Source: Desulfitobacterium dehalogenans ATCC 51507
Lineage (GTDB): Bacteria; Bacillota; Desulfitobacteriia; Desulfitobacteriales; Desulfitobacteriaceae
NCBI RefSeq assembly: GCF_000243155.2
Contig: NC_018017.1
Coordinates: 1,612,001-1,676,000, forward strand
DNA: 64,000 nucleotides
Direction: 5' to 3'
Below, in pieces: positions 7,876 through 16,411 of the stretch; the stretch's first letter is position 1; every line of letters begins with the position of its first letter. Under the pieces are notes generated by a model that saw nothing but the letters and a program-made list of their open reading frames with translations, did no database searches and had not been told where the DNA came from. The position numbers were made by a program, and so were the translations under genes.

Positions 7876-9609
7876 ATGATTAAATTAGTTAAGTATTTAA
7901 AATCCTATTACGGATTTATTCTTGGTGCCATTGCCTTACTGTTTTTACAAGCCAACTGCGATTTGGCTTTACCGGATTATATGTCGGATATCGTCAATAC
8001 CGGAGTCATGACAGGAAATACGAATTATATCCTAAAAACGGGGACGACCATGCTCCTGATCACTCTTTTAGGAACAGCCGCTTCCGTGACGGTGGGCTAT
8101 TTTGCCTCGCTGACGGCGGCAGGGGTCGCCCGGGATTTGCGCTCGGACGTTTTTAAGAAAGTAGAACGGTTTACCCATGCTGAGTTCGATCACTTCTCCA
8201 CGGCTTCCCTAATTACACGGACGACCAACGATATTACCCAATTACAAACTGTGTTAGTCATGATGATTCGTCTGGTGTTTTATGCTCCGATTCTGGGTGT
8301 GGGCGGGGTTATCAAGGCCATTTCCAGCAGTCCGTCCATGTCCTGGATTATCGGGATTGCCGTCCTCTGTCTAATCGGGGTCGTGATCATCTTATTTATC
8401 GTGGTCATACCTAAGTTTAAAATCATTCAATCCCTGATCGACCGCTTGAATTTGGTGGCTCGGGAAAACATCGAAGGAATGCTGGTGATTCGGGCATTCA
8501 ACACCCAAAAGTTCGAGGGTGCCCGGTTTGACAAAGCCAACCGGGACCTGCTGGAGACGAATCTTTTCGTCAACCGGGCTATGGCACTGATGATGCCGGT
8601 TATGATGCTCATTATGAATCTGGTAACAGTGATTATCGTTTGGGTAGGTGCTAAACATGTTTCAGCCTTTCAAATGGGTATTGGCGACATGATGGCCTAT
8701 ATGCAATATGCAATGCAGATCATTATGGCCTTTTTAATGATGTCCATGATGTTTATTATGTTTCCGCGGGCAGCGGTGGCAGCGGATCGGATTGCGGAGG
8801 TTCTGGAGAAAGAGGAAAGCATTGCCGACCCTAAGGAGCCGGTCAGCTTCAGAGAAGATTTTCAGCCCACGATTGAATTCCGGAATGTGAACTTTGCTTA
8901 TCCCGGAGGGGAAGATGATGTCCTGCACAACATTAACTTCGTTGCCAAAGCAGGTCAGACCACGGCCATTATCGGTTCCACAGGCAGCGGTAAGTCAACC
9001 CTGCTGAACCTGCTCATGCGTTTTTATGATGTGACTGCCGGTGAAATCCTTGTGGATGGTCAGGATATCCGCACCGTCACCCGGAGATCCCTACGGGAAA
9101 AAATCGGATATATTCCCCAAAAGAGTATTCTTTTCTCGGGTTCCATCCGCTCCAATCTAGCCTATGGAGATAAGAGCGCTACCCAGGAAACCTTGGCCAA
9201 GGCAGCGGAGATTGCTCAGGCCACCGAATTTATCGAGGCCAAGGAAGAGGGCTATGACTCGATCATTGCCCAAGGCGGAACGAATGTTTCCGGAGGTCAA
9301 AGGCAGCGCCTATCCATTGCGAGAGCTTTGGTAAAAAATGCACCAATCTATCTTTTTGATGATAGCTTTTCCGCTCTTGATCTCAAGACCGATCGGAATC
9401 TGCGGGCGGCTTTGAATCGGGAAACCGGGAACAGTACGATTCTTCTGGTGGCCCAACGGGTCAGCACGATTATGAATGCCGAACAAATTATTGTTTTAGA
9501 CAATGGCCGTATTGTGGGTAGAGGGACTCACAATGAACTTTTGAAAACATGCGAAGTCTATCAGGAAATCGCTTATTCGCAATTAAGTGAGGAGGAACTG
9601 GCGAGATGA
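7876..9609 (+). CDS. heterodimeric ABC exporter half with degenerate site (577 aa)
   Basis: Six-helix exporter domain (about residues 10-310) fused to an ATPase domain. Walker A GSTGSGKST near 367 and signature NVSGGQRQR near 470 are intact. The Walker B is IYLFDDSFSALD, so the catalytic Glu is Asp, and the switch histidine is Gln (VAQRVST). This is the pattern of the non-catalytic subunit in heterodimers such as TM287/288, LmrCD and BmrCD. The next gene, overlapping by ATGA, supplies the complementary half. Substrates of such pairs are usually drugs or lipophilic compounds; the real one is unknown. Confidence 0.93.
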   Translation: MIKLVKYLKSYYGFILGAIALLFLQANCDLALPDYMSDIVNTGVMTGNTNYILKTGTTMLLITLLGTAASVTVGYFASLTAAGVARDLRSDVFKKVERFTHAEFDHFSTASLITRTTNDITQLQTVLVMMIRLVFYAPILGVGGVIKAISSSPSMSWIIGIAVLCLIGVVIILFIVVIPKFKIIQSLIDRLNLVARENIEGMLVIRAFNTQKFEGARFDKANRDLLETNLFVNRAMALMMPVMMLIMNLVTVIIVWVGAKHVSAFQMGIGDMMAYMQYAMQIIMAFLMMSMMFIMFPRAAVAADRIAEVLEKEESIADPKEPVSFREDFQPTIEFRNVNFAYPGGEDDVLHNINFVAKAGQTTAIIGSTGSGKSTLLNLLMRFYDVTAGEILVDGQDIRTVTRRSLREKIGYIPQKSILFSGSIRSNLAYGDKSATQETLAKAAEIAQATEFIEAKEEGYDSIIAQGGTNVSGGQRQRLSIARALVKNAPIYLFDDSFSALDLKTDRNLRAALNRETGNSTILLVAQRVSTIMNAEQIIVLDNGRIVGRGTHNELLKTCEVYQEIAYSQLSEEELAR

Positions 9610-11492
9610 GTGCTACAGAAAAACAAACAGGGTCCGGGCCTGGTCGTCAGGGTCCGGGCGGAGGCAGAGGGGTTTTTGGCGGTCCGCCCGGGGGGCCTGG
9701 CGGGGGTGAAAAGGCCAGGGACTTTAATAAGACGCTCCGAACCCTGATGGGGTATTTAACCCCCCATAAAACAACGATCTCCATCGTGATCTTTTTTGCC
9801 CTATTCTCCACCGTATTCACGATTGTCGGACCTAAATTACTGGGCAAAGTCACCACGAAACTGGCGGAAGGGTTATTCGCCTGGTATAACCAAACGGGGC
9901 TCCTAACGGATTTCGATTATATCGGTAAAATTATTGGGGCCTTGGTGGTTCTTTATGTGATCTCCTCCATTTGCTCCTACGTTCAAGGGTATCTGATGTC
10001 TGGGGTGGCCATGGATGTCACTTACAGACTACGGAAAGAGATTTCGGAAAAGATGAACCGGATCCCTTTGAATTATTATGATACGAGAAACCATGGAGTC
10101 GTCCTGTCCCGGATTACCAACGATGTGGATCTGATCAACCAAACCCTCAATCAAAGTTTAAATCAAATCATCACTTCGGCGGCGAGCATCGTCGGTATTT
10201 TGATCATGATGCTGTCCATCAGCTGGATGATGACAGCGGCCGCTTTGCTGGTTATCCCCTTATCTCTGGGGATTGTGGGAGTGGTGATTAAACGCTCTCA
10301 GCGGTTCTTTAGAGAGCAGCAACACTCATTGGGTGAGCTGAACGGCCATATTGAAGAAATGTATGGAGGCCATAATATTGTTCAGGCCTTCAATGGAGAA
10401 GCTGAATCCGTAGCCTTTTTTGAGCGGGTCAATGACCAACTCTATCATTCTGCCTGGAAATCCCAATTTGTCACAAGCATTATGATGCCGGTGATGAGTT
10501 TCGTAGGTAACCTGGGCTACGTGGTGGTCAGTATTCTCGGAGGGTATCTGGCTGTTAAAAGAGTTGTGGACATCGGAGATATTCAAGCCTTCATTCAATA
10601 TATGCGTTCCTTTACCCAGCCCATAGCCCAGCTCTCCTCCATATCCAATACCCTTCAGTCCACAGCGGCTGCGGCTGAACGTGTCTTTGAATTTTTAGCG
10701 GAAGCAGAAGAAACTCCGGAAACAGCTCATCCGGTTACCTTAGATCAGTTCAGCGGCCATGTTCGTTTTGAACATGTGAATTTTGGCTACAGCAAGGATA
10801 AACAAATCATTCATGACTTCTCCGCGGATATCAAAGCCGGACAGAGAGTCGCCATTGTGGGTCCCACAGGGGCGGGTAAGACCACGATCATGAAGCTTTT
10901 AATGCGCTTCTATGAAATTGACAGTGGAAGAATCCTGATCAGTGATCATGACATTTATGACTTTAGCCGCCATGACCTGCGCTCCTTGTTTGGCATGGTG
11001 CTCCAGGATACCTGGCTCTATAATGCTTCAATTAAGGACAATATTCGCTATGGTACCTTTGAGGCAACGGATGAAGAGGTCATAGAAGCAGCCAACGCGG
11101 CCCATTGCGATGAGTTTATCCGTGCTTTGCCAGGGGGGTATGATATGGTTCTGAATGAAGAGTCCAGCAATATCTCCCAGGGACAGAAGCAGTTGTTTAC
11201 CATTGCCCGGGCGATCCTGGCCGACCCGAAGATTTTAATATTAGACGAGGCTACCAGTTCCGTGGACACCCGAACGGAAATATTGATTCAAAAAGCCATG
11301 GAAAATTTAATGCGTAACCGAACAAGTTTTGTCATTGCCCACAGACTCTCCACGATCCGGGATGCGGACATGATTTTAGTGTTAAGAGACGGTGATATCG
11401 TGGAACAAGGAAATCACGAGGAATTGTTAGCGAAGAATGGATTTTATGCCGATCTTTATCAGAGCCAGTTCGAAGAGGCCGAAGCAGTTTAA
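9606..11492 (+). CDS. heterodimeric ABC exporter half with catalytic site (628 aa)
   Basis: Partner of the previous gene. It has a Gly/Pro/Arg-rich N-terminal tail (about residues 8-35, e.g. GPGGGRGVFGGPPGGPGGG) before the membrane domain. Walker A GPTGAGKTT (near 417), Walker B ILILDEATSSVD with catalytic Glu, and H-loop VIAHRLST are intact, but the signature is ISQGQKQ instead of LSGGQ. That is the expected complement: in the dimer its weak signature faces the partner's weak Walker B, leaving one active and one degenerate ATP site. It overlaps the upstream gene by ATGA. Confidence 0.93.
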   Translation: MSATEKQTGSGPGRQGPGGGRGVFGGPPGGPGGGEKARDFNKTLRTLMGYLTPHKTTISIVIFFALFSTVFTIVGPKLLGKVTTKLAEGLFAWYNQTGLLTDFDYIGKIIGALVVLYVISSICSYVQGYLMSGVAMDVTYRLRKEISEKMNRIPLNYYDTRNHGVVLSRITNDVDLINQTLNQSLNQIITSAASIVGILIMMLSISWMMTAAALLVIPLSLGIVGVVIKRSQRFFREQQHSLGELNGHIEEMYGGHNIVQAFNGEAESVAFFERVNDQLYHSAWKSQFVTSIMMPVMSFVGNLGYVVVSILGGYLAVKRVVDIGDIQAFIQYMRSFTQPIAQLSSISNTLQSTAAAAERVFEFLAEAEETPETAHPVTLDQFSGHVRFEHVNFGYSKDKQIIHDFSADIKAGQRVAIVGPTGAGKTTIMKLLMRFYEIDSGRILISDHDIYDFSRHDLRSLFGMVLQDTWLYNASIKDNIRYGTFEATDEEVIEAANAAHCDEFIRALPGGYDMVLNEESSNISQGQKQLFTIARAILADPKILILDEATSSVDTRTEILIQKAMENLMRNRTSFVIAHRLSTIRDADMILVLRDGDIVEQGNHEELLAKNGFYADLYQSQFEEAEAV

Positions 11493-11527
11493 GATTCGTT
11501 TGGGTTGAAAAAAAGGAGGAGCGTATC

Positions 11528-13075
11528 ATGGGAGTGCAGTTAAAAACCGAAGAACAGCAACAGCTTAAAGCCAAGGGCAAAAAAAGCAAGAAAGGGGTAT
11601 TTCTAACCATCTTAACAGTCATCGTCTTGGTTGCCGGTTGTGCAGGGTTCTACTATTTTAATGAGAACAGCCGCTATTTCTCAACGGATAATGCTAAAGT
11701 GACAGCGAAAATGGTTACCATTACCCCCAACGCTTCAGGAGAATTACTGGAGTGGAAGGTAAAAGAGGGCGATCAGGTAGAGAAGAATCAAGTTCTCGGA
11801 CGCCAGGCGGTTTTACCTTATATCACCTCACCGATTCAGGGCACGGTTATTAAAAACAACACCATTCAAGGGCAAGCCGTAACTCCTGCTTCACAGTTGG
11901 CGGTCATTGCGGATACAGATAATCTCTACATTGGGGTTAATATCGAAGAAACAGATATCGTCAAGATTAAGGTGGGTCAACGGGTGGACGTAAAGCTGGA
12001 CGCCTATCCGGGTGTAACCTTTCCTGGGAGGGTTCAGGAGATAGACAGGGCTACCCAAACTTATTTCTCCGGCACCTCAAGCTTCAGTACCAGCGGTACC
12101 TATGCCAAGGTAACTCAGTTGATCCCTGTCAAAGTGGTTATTGAGAACAAGGACAATCTTCCTTTGACCTTTGGGATGAATGCCACGGTGAAAATTCACA
12201 TTAAAGAAGAACCTGTGAACACTCCTGTAGGAGATCAAGGGGGCGAAACCTCTGACTCTCAGCAAGCCATCCATTACAGCAGTGTCATTGAAGCCGCAGA
12301 TCAAATGGGGGTCATCCCCAATGTTAGCGGTAAAGTCAGCAAGATTAATGTAAGCATCGGCCAGCGTGTCGAAAAGGGAGATGTGTTATTCCAACTGGAC
12401 AGCACGGATCTGGAGTTACAGGTGAAGCAGGCCGCAGCCAGCTATAACGCGGCAGTTACTTCCTATAATCATAATAAAGCTTCCTATGACAGCCAAGCCG
12501 CAATTACCCCGGCCCAGATTGCCTACAATGAGGCTATGGATAACTATACCCGCATCAAGGCACTCTATGATGGCGGGGCGGTATCAGAGGTTGAACTGAA
12601 TCAAGCCAAAGACAAAGTAGATATCACCCATGCCCAACTGCAGGCAGCTCAGAATTCAGCTAAAGGAGCTGTCGATGCAGCCTCTGCACAAATGGCCAGT
12701 GCTAAGGCCGGATTGGACATTGCCCAAAAGAAATTGGACGATTGTATCGTGAGAGCTCCCATGGCTGGAGAAGTGGCTGCCAAAACCATTGATGTAGGTA
12801 TGATGGCTTCTCCACAAGCAGCCGCCATGACCTTGATCAATACTCAAGAGGTGAAAGTGCATATCAATGTTACCGAAACGAATATTTCCAAGATAAAAAT
12901 CGGAAGTACAGCTGAGGTAAAAGTACAAGCCATTAACGCTGGTGCCCAGGGTAAAGTGGTCAATATCGCCCCTGCCTCAGATGCCAAGACCGGCATGTTC
13001 CAAGTCGAAATTCTGGTTGAGAATCCGGATAGCCTGTTTAAAGCGGGGATGATCTGTGATGTGGAACTAATGTAG
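11528..13075 (+). CDS. membrane-anchored efflux adaptor with two HlyD-like modules (515 aa)
   Basis: A single N-terminal membrane segment (residues about 23-43) is followed by two adaptor-like modules in tandem. Module 1 (about 60-235) has a lipoyl half (GELLEWKVKEGDQVEKNQVL), then directly the barrel part (IGVNIEETDIVKIKVGQRVD), with no coiled-coil hairpin. Module 2 (about 265-515) has a lipoyl half (GKVSKINVSIGQRVEKGDVL), a coiled-coil hairpin rich in Ala/Gln (about 305-415), the second lipoyl half (CIVRAPMAGEVAAKTID) and a barrel. Normal HlyD/EmrA-type adaptors have one module. It follows the exporter genes by 35 bp with AAAGGAGGA and likely works with them. Confidence 0.88.
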   Translation: MGVQLKTEEQQQLKAKGKKSKKGVFLTILTVIVLVAGCAGFYYFNENSRYFSTDNAKVTAKMVTITPNASGELLEWKVKEGDQVEKNQVLGRQAVLPYITSPIQGTVIKNNTIQGQAVTPASQLAVIADTDNLYIGVNIEETDIVKIKVGQRVDVKLDAYPGVTFPGRVQEIDRATQTYFSGTSSFSTSGTYAKVTQLIPVKVVIENKDNLPLTFGMNATVKIHIKEEPVNTPVGDQGGETSDSQQAIHYSSVIEAADQMGVIPNVSGKVSKINVSIGQRVEKGDVLFQLDSTDLELQVKQAAASYNAAVTSYNHNKASYDSQAAITPAQIAYNEAMDNYTRIKALYDGGAVSEVELNQAKDKVDITHAQLQAAQNSAKGAVDAASAQMASAKAGLDIAQKKLDDCIVRAPMAGEVAAKTIDVGMMASPQAAAMTLINTQEVKVHINVTETNISKIKIGSTAEVKVQAINAGAQGKVVNIAPASDAKTGMFQVEILVENPDSLFKAGMICDVELM

Positions 13076-13111
13076 GGTCTTTGCGGAGCGGTGAGCTCAT
13101 CTTAAGCAAAA

Positions 13112-13151
13112 GGACCGTTGCAGCGAATTAGTGTTCGTTTGGCAACGGTCC
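13112..13151. repeat. inverted repeat after the exporter operon
   Basis: Arms GGACCGTTGC and GCAACGGTCC are perfect, with a 20-nt loop containing CGAA and TTCG. There is no T-run right after it, so it may be a weak terminator, an mRNA 3' end stabiliser or an operator between the exporter operon and the second MarR gene. Confidence 0.6.
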
Positions 13152-13235
13152 GATGTTCTATTCCGGGATAAAAAAGGGTAATTTAAATTAAATATAGAAA
13201 TAAAAGAAAAACAAAAGGAAAGGGCGGGAAAGTTC

Positions 13236-13682
13236 ATGCAGGAAAGTAAGACAGTGAGACTGTTTGAGACTATCAAAAAATTCCGCAGGCTGAGCCTGAA
13301 TTTCCGGGGAAGTGGGGAAATTCCTCACCGGGAAATTATGATGCTGAAGCTGATTAAGCATCACTCAGGCAAGGGAGGAATAACCATTTCGACCTTAAGT
13401 GAGCATTTTGAGATCAGCAAACCGGCGGTTTCGCAAATGATTAACGCCCTGGAAGACAAGAATTATGTGGAGCGGATTACTACTAAGAGTGACCGCCGCA
13501 TGGTATATGTTCGTCTGACTGAGCTTGGGGAAGAAGCCTTAGCCGAAGCCTTTCATGAGATGCAGGGGAAGTTGGAGATTTATTTGGAGAAGATGGGGGA
13601 ACAGGATATGGAGAATTTGATCGCCCTCTTGGATAAACTCCATCGGATCATGAAGGAAGATATTCATGAGGAAAAGGAATAG
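13236..13682 (+). CDS. MarR family transcriptional regulator, paralog (148 aa)
   Basis: Same architecture as the MarR at 7406, sharing blocks such as EIPxxExxxLKxIKxxS, SxHxEISKxAVSQMxNxLED and DRRxVYVRLT. The recognition region is ITISTLSEHFEISKPAVSQM. The two copies bracket the exporter operon, suggesting duplication of a regulator at this locus. GGAAAGGGCGGGAAAG precedes the ATG. It may control the same exporter or sense a different ligand; this is inference. Confidence 0.88.
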   Translation: MQESKTVRLFETIKKFRRLSLNFRGSGEIPHREIMMLKLIKHHSGKGGITISTLSEHFEISKPAVSQMINALEDKNYVERITTKSDRRMVYVRLTELGEEALAEAFHEMQGKLEIYLEKMGEQDMENLIALLDKLHRIMKEDIHEEKE

Positions 13683-13791
13683 TGAAACCGGCTTAGTATC
13701 TATGGAGGATAAGATCACCTTCGTCGAATAGGGGCAAAAACGTTATGAAAAATTGCCTTCCTTAGTTTGCATATTCCTGTGACGATAGGTC

Positions 13792-13885
13792 TAATATAAG
13801 AAAAGGACTGACGTGCTTGCGACACGCCAGCCCTACAGGCTGTCTAACCGGAAAACGGTTAGCCCAATTTGTTGGTTATATAAGA
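13792..13885 (+). ncRNA. candidate antisense antitoxin RNA, ends uncertain
   Basis: A possible -10 (TAATAT, 13792-13797) precedes sequence with hairpins at 13812-13826 (GTGCTTGCGACAC) and 13848-13862 (AACCGGAAAACGGTT) and points at the toxin terminator. In known type I loci of this kind the antisense RNA converges on the toxin 3' end. The start is a guess; the -35 is weak (TTGCAT, 19-bp spacer). Confidence 0.4.
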
Positions 13886-13926
13886 AATAACCGCCGCTTT
13901 TGAGCAGGGGCGGTTATTTCTTTTTG
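13883..13926. terminator. bidirectional terminator at the toxin 3' end
   Basis: Stem of GAAATAACCGCC and GGCGGTTATTTC with flanking A and T runs. On the minus strand it ends the small toxin mRNA; on the plus strand it could end a facing antisense RNA coming from about 13800. Confidence 0.8.
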
Positions 13927-13994
13927 GTCGTGACTAATACCATAAGCGTGGCAAATGCAATTGCAAATGTCAATGCTTCGTAAACCGTCATCAT
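13914..13994 (-). CDS. putative holin-like type I toxin (26 aa)
   Basis: A very short gene starting ATGATG and encoding MMTVYEALTFAIAF, then ATLMVLVTTKKK: an M-x-V-Y-E-A-L start, one hydrophobic helix and a basic Lys tail. This is the pattern of the small holin-like membrane toxins of Firmicute type I toxin-antitoxin loci (TxpA/BsrH-like families). GGAAAGGGGTGGT supplies an excellent ribosome site. A strong terminator follows directly. The region 13800-13880 on the plus strand, structured (GTGCTTGCGACAC, AACCGGAAAACGGTT), is the likely place of the antitoxin RNA. Family call is from pattern recognition; toxicity is inference. Confidence 0.72.
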   Translation of the reverse strand: MMTVYEALTFAIAFATLMVLVTTKKK

Positions 13995-14120
13995 ACCACC
14001 CCTTTCCTGAAAAGGAAGAGGCTAACCGTCCCAAGCAGCCTGTACCGTCTGTATAACACATTTTGCCAAATGCGAAAAAAGCGAGTCTTTTTCAGCCATA
14101 CGAAGTTAATTGTTTTAAGA

Positions 14121-14176
14121 ATATAGACTGCTCGGTCAAATTTTGTTATGATAATAATTGACCGAGCGGTCTATAT
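14121..14176. promoter_or_regulatory. paired TetR operators
   Basis: Arms ATATAGACTGCTCGGTCAA (14121-14139) and TTGACCGAGCGGTCTATAT (14158-14176) are inverted copies with one mismatch. Each arm contains its own dyad (GACCG-AG-CGGTC in the right arm), the shape of TetR-type half-site pairs. The spacer holds -10-like TATGAT/GATAAT. The site lies 16 bp before the TetR start, so autoregulation is very likely. Confidence 0.85.
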
Positions 14177-14191
14177 TTTTGGAGGCTTTTC

Positions 14192-14815
14192 GTGAAAAGA
14201 GAAGAAAAAAACCTGAGGACAAGACAAAAAATTATGCAAGGCGCGTTAGCTGAGTTCGGTGAGAAAGGTTACGAACAGGCAGCGCTGAATGATATCTGCA
14301 AAAGACATAACCTTTCCAAAGGCATCATCTATCACTACTTTAAGAGCAAGGATGAGCTGTATCTTGGCTGTGTGGAGGAGTGCTTTGCGGCTTTGATCGT
14401 TTTTCTGAGGAAAATAGGGTGTGAGGACGGCGGAGAACTTGAAAAGGGGCTACAGAGCTACTTTGATGCAAGGCTTAGATTTTTCAGCCAAAACCCCTGC
14501 TATTTTAAGATCTTCTGTGATGTGATTACCAATCCTCCAGGTCATTTAAAAACAGCGATTGCTGAGATCAAAAAGGACTTTGACGAATTGAATGTGCGAA
14601 TATTCACCAGAATTTTAAGCCGGACCACGCTAAGAAATGGCATCAGTCTGGAGGAAGCCGTAGAAAACCTTTGCCGGTTCCAAAATTATTTTAATTTGGA
14701 ATATCAAAGGGCGCTTGAGGAATGTCCGGATATAAAAGCTCTGCCCAAACTTCACGAGGAAAACTGCAGAAAATTTGTGGACATATTATTTTACGGAATC
14801 ATAGAGAGGGTATGA
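14192..14815 (+). CDS. TetR family regulator (207 aa)
   Basis: N-terminal TetR helix-turn-helix (residues 8-55: RQKIMQGALAEFGEKGYEQA, then DICKRHNLSKGIIYHYFKSKDELY). The C-terminal ligand domain is not distinctive. A GTG start is used, with GGAGG 6 bp upstream. Twin operators sit immediately before it and a cation/proton antiporter gene follows 1 bp after its stop, so it most likely represses the two-gene operon. Confidence 0.92.
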   Translation: MKREEKNLRTRQKIMQGALAEFGEKGYEQAALNDICKRHNLSKGIIYHYFKSKDELYLGCVEECFAALIVFLRKIGCEDGGELEKGLQSYFDARLRFFSQNPCYFKIFCDVITNPPGHLKTAIAEIKKDFDELNVRIFTRILSRTTLRNGISLEEAVENLCRFQNYFNLEYQRALEECPDIKALPKLHEENCRKFVDILFYGIIERV

Positions 14816-14816
14816 A

Positions 14817-16064
14817 ATGATGACCACTATTTTGATGATCCTGCGCCTTTGGGCAGCAGTTGTCCTGGCTGTATTTGCGGGAAGGCTGGTTGCAAAAATC
14901 AAATTACCGTCCATATTGGGCTGGCTGATAGCCGGAATGGTTTTAGGTCCCTATGCCTTAGGACTCATCCATCAGCCGTTGCTTGATGCTGGCTGGTATA
15001 AAACGCTTATGCGTATTTTGGAATGTGGGATAGGTCTGATGATAGGTACCGAGCTTGTGTGGAAAACCATTAAAAAATCCGGTAAGCAGATTATTGTTAC
15101 CACCCTTACCGAATCGATGGGTACTTTCGTGCTGGTCACACTTTCCTTTGGGGCTATTTTTTACCTGACCGATATTCCGCTCTATCTCGCCTTTTTGTTT
15201 GGCAGCATTGCGCTTGCTACCGCACCGGCTCCCGCCCTGTCCATCATTCGTGAGTTTAACACCAATGGGCCAGTAACCAAAACCCTGATGCCGATGGCGG
15301 CACTGGACAATATTGTGGCCGTGGTGGTCTTTTTTTCGGCGGTGTCTGTGGTGTCCGCCAATATAACGAGTGAAAAAATGCCGTTATACCTGATTGTCCT
15401 GACCCCATTTCTACCGCTCATCATTGGCGCTGGGGTAGGATTACCCGCAGGGCAGGTGCTGAAAAAACAGAAAAACCCCAGGCTAAGCCTTGCAACCCTT
15501 ATTGGGTTCATTTTGGCAGCAGCAGGCATGGGGTTTATTTTTGTCAACTTGATTTTTCCGGGAATGATGCTTAACTTTATGCTGATCGGCATAGCTTTTT
15601 CGACTGTATTTGCCAATATTGTTTCAGAAGAAAAGCTGAAAGAGCTTATGGTATTATTTTATCCAATTTTGGGTGTTTCCATGATTGCTGTTATGCTCAA
15701 TCTCGGCACCCCCCTTGACTATCATCTGATTTCAGGAGCAGGAGTTTTTACGGCTGTCTATATCTTAACAAGGACACTGGGCAAATACTTTGGGGCTTAT
15801 TGGGGTGCGACAGTGACCAAGGCGCCGGAGACCGTCAAGAAATATTTGGGCCTTACTTTACTGCCCCATTCCGGAGTTTCACTTGTCTTTACAGGTATTG
15901 CCGTTTCTATGCTGGCCGTACCCGCCCCGCAAGAAGCAAAGACCATTCAAGGCACGATAGCGGCTGCTGCCATAATCAATGAGATTATCGCTGTTTTGAT
16001 GGCCAAGAAGGGCTTTGAGCTGGCTGGAGAGATGGAGTCGAAAAAGGACATATTGCAACTATAA
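14817..16064 (+). CDS. cation:proton antiporter family membrane protein (415 aa)
   Basis: About twelve hydrophobic segments and the Na_H_Exchanger/CPA fold hallmarks: an early KLPSILGWLIAGMVLGP segment and the discontinuous-helix-like stretches SIALATAPAPALSII (about 135-150) and ALDNIVAVVVF (about 160-172, Asp in the membrane). It is predicted to exchange Na+ or K+ for H+ across the cytoplasmic membrane. TetR control is unusual for a housekeeping antiporter and suggests an inducible, perhaps compound-linked role (inference). Confidence 0.87.
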   Translation: MMTTILMILRLWAAVVLAVFAGRLVAKIKLPSILGWLIAGMVLGPYALGLIHQPLLDAGWYKTLMRILECGIGLMIGTELVWKTIKKSGKQIIVTTLTESMGTFVLVTLSFGAIFYLTDIPLYLAFLFGSIALATAPAPALSIIREFNTNGPVTKTLMPMAALDNIVAVVVFFSAVSVVSANITSEKMPLYLIVLTPFLPLIIGAGVGLPAGQVLKKQKNPRLSLATLIGFILAAAGMGFIFVNLIFPGMMLNFMLIGIAFSTVFANIVSEEKLKELMVLFYPILGVSMIAVMLNLGTPLDYHLISGAGVFTAVYILTRTLGKYFGAYWGATVTKAPETVKKYLGLTLLPHSGVSLVFTGIAVSMLAVPAPQEAKTIQGTIAAAAIINEIIAVLMAKKGFELAGEMESKKDILQL

Positions 16065-16146
16065 TCACATATGTTCAATTATAGGCAAGAGCGTATAATT
16101 TGATAAATACTGTGGCTGTGGAAAACTCTGAGAGGCGGGAGAAAAG

Positions 16147-16239
16147 GTGTTGAAGGCAGCCGAGCAGATCATGAAGATTTACAATGCATTGAAGGAGGAC
16201 TTAGACCTCTCCAAAGAGAATAAGCATGCCCAGTTGTAA
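16147..16239 (+). CDS. possible 30-aa ORF
   Basis: GTGTTG start, encoding LKAAEQIMKIYNALKEDLDL and a charged end, with GGGAGAAAAGG upstream and a terminator overlapping its stop. The amphipathic sequence and proper signals make it plausible, but it could also be the last piece of a lost gene. No family recognised. Confidence 0.35.
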   Translation: MLKAAEQIMKIYNALKEDLDLSKENKHAQL

Positions 16240-16275
16240 CCGGCATCGCCTTAACAGCGGTGTCGGTTTTGTTTC
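16237..16275 (+). terminator. intrinsic terminator
   Basis: Stem AACCGGCATCGC with GCGGTGTCGGTT (two non-Watson-Crick positions), loop CTTAACA, then TTTTGTTT. It isolates the antiporter operon from the PadR operon. Confidence 0.8.
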
Positions 16276-16339
16276 AGCCGAATTTATCATAGAGCTGAGT
16301 TTGACAGCTAAAAAACTGAACCCTTTTGTATCAAGCCAA

Positions 16340-16391
16340 TTGACAGAACAAGTAACTTGCGATACAATATAGCAGTAATATGTATTGCAAG
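16340..16391 (+). promoter_or_regulatory. PadR operon promoter with overlapping operator
   Basis: TTGACA at 16340-16345, 17-bp spacer, TACAAT at 16363-16368. An inverted repeat, CTTGCGATACAATAT (16356-16370) and ATATGTATTGCAAG (16378-16391), covers the -10. ATACA/TGTAT arms are typical of PadR operators, so the first gene should autorepress here. Confidence 0.85.
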
Positions 16392-16411
16392 ATACCTGAG
16401 GAGGACTAATT

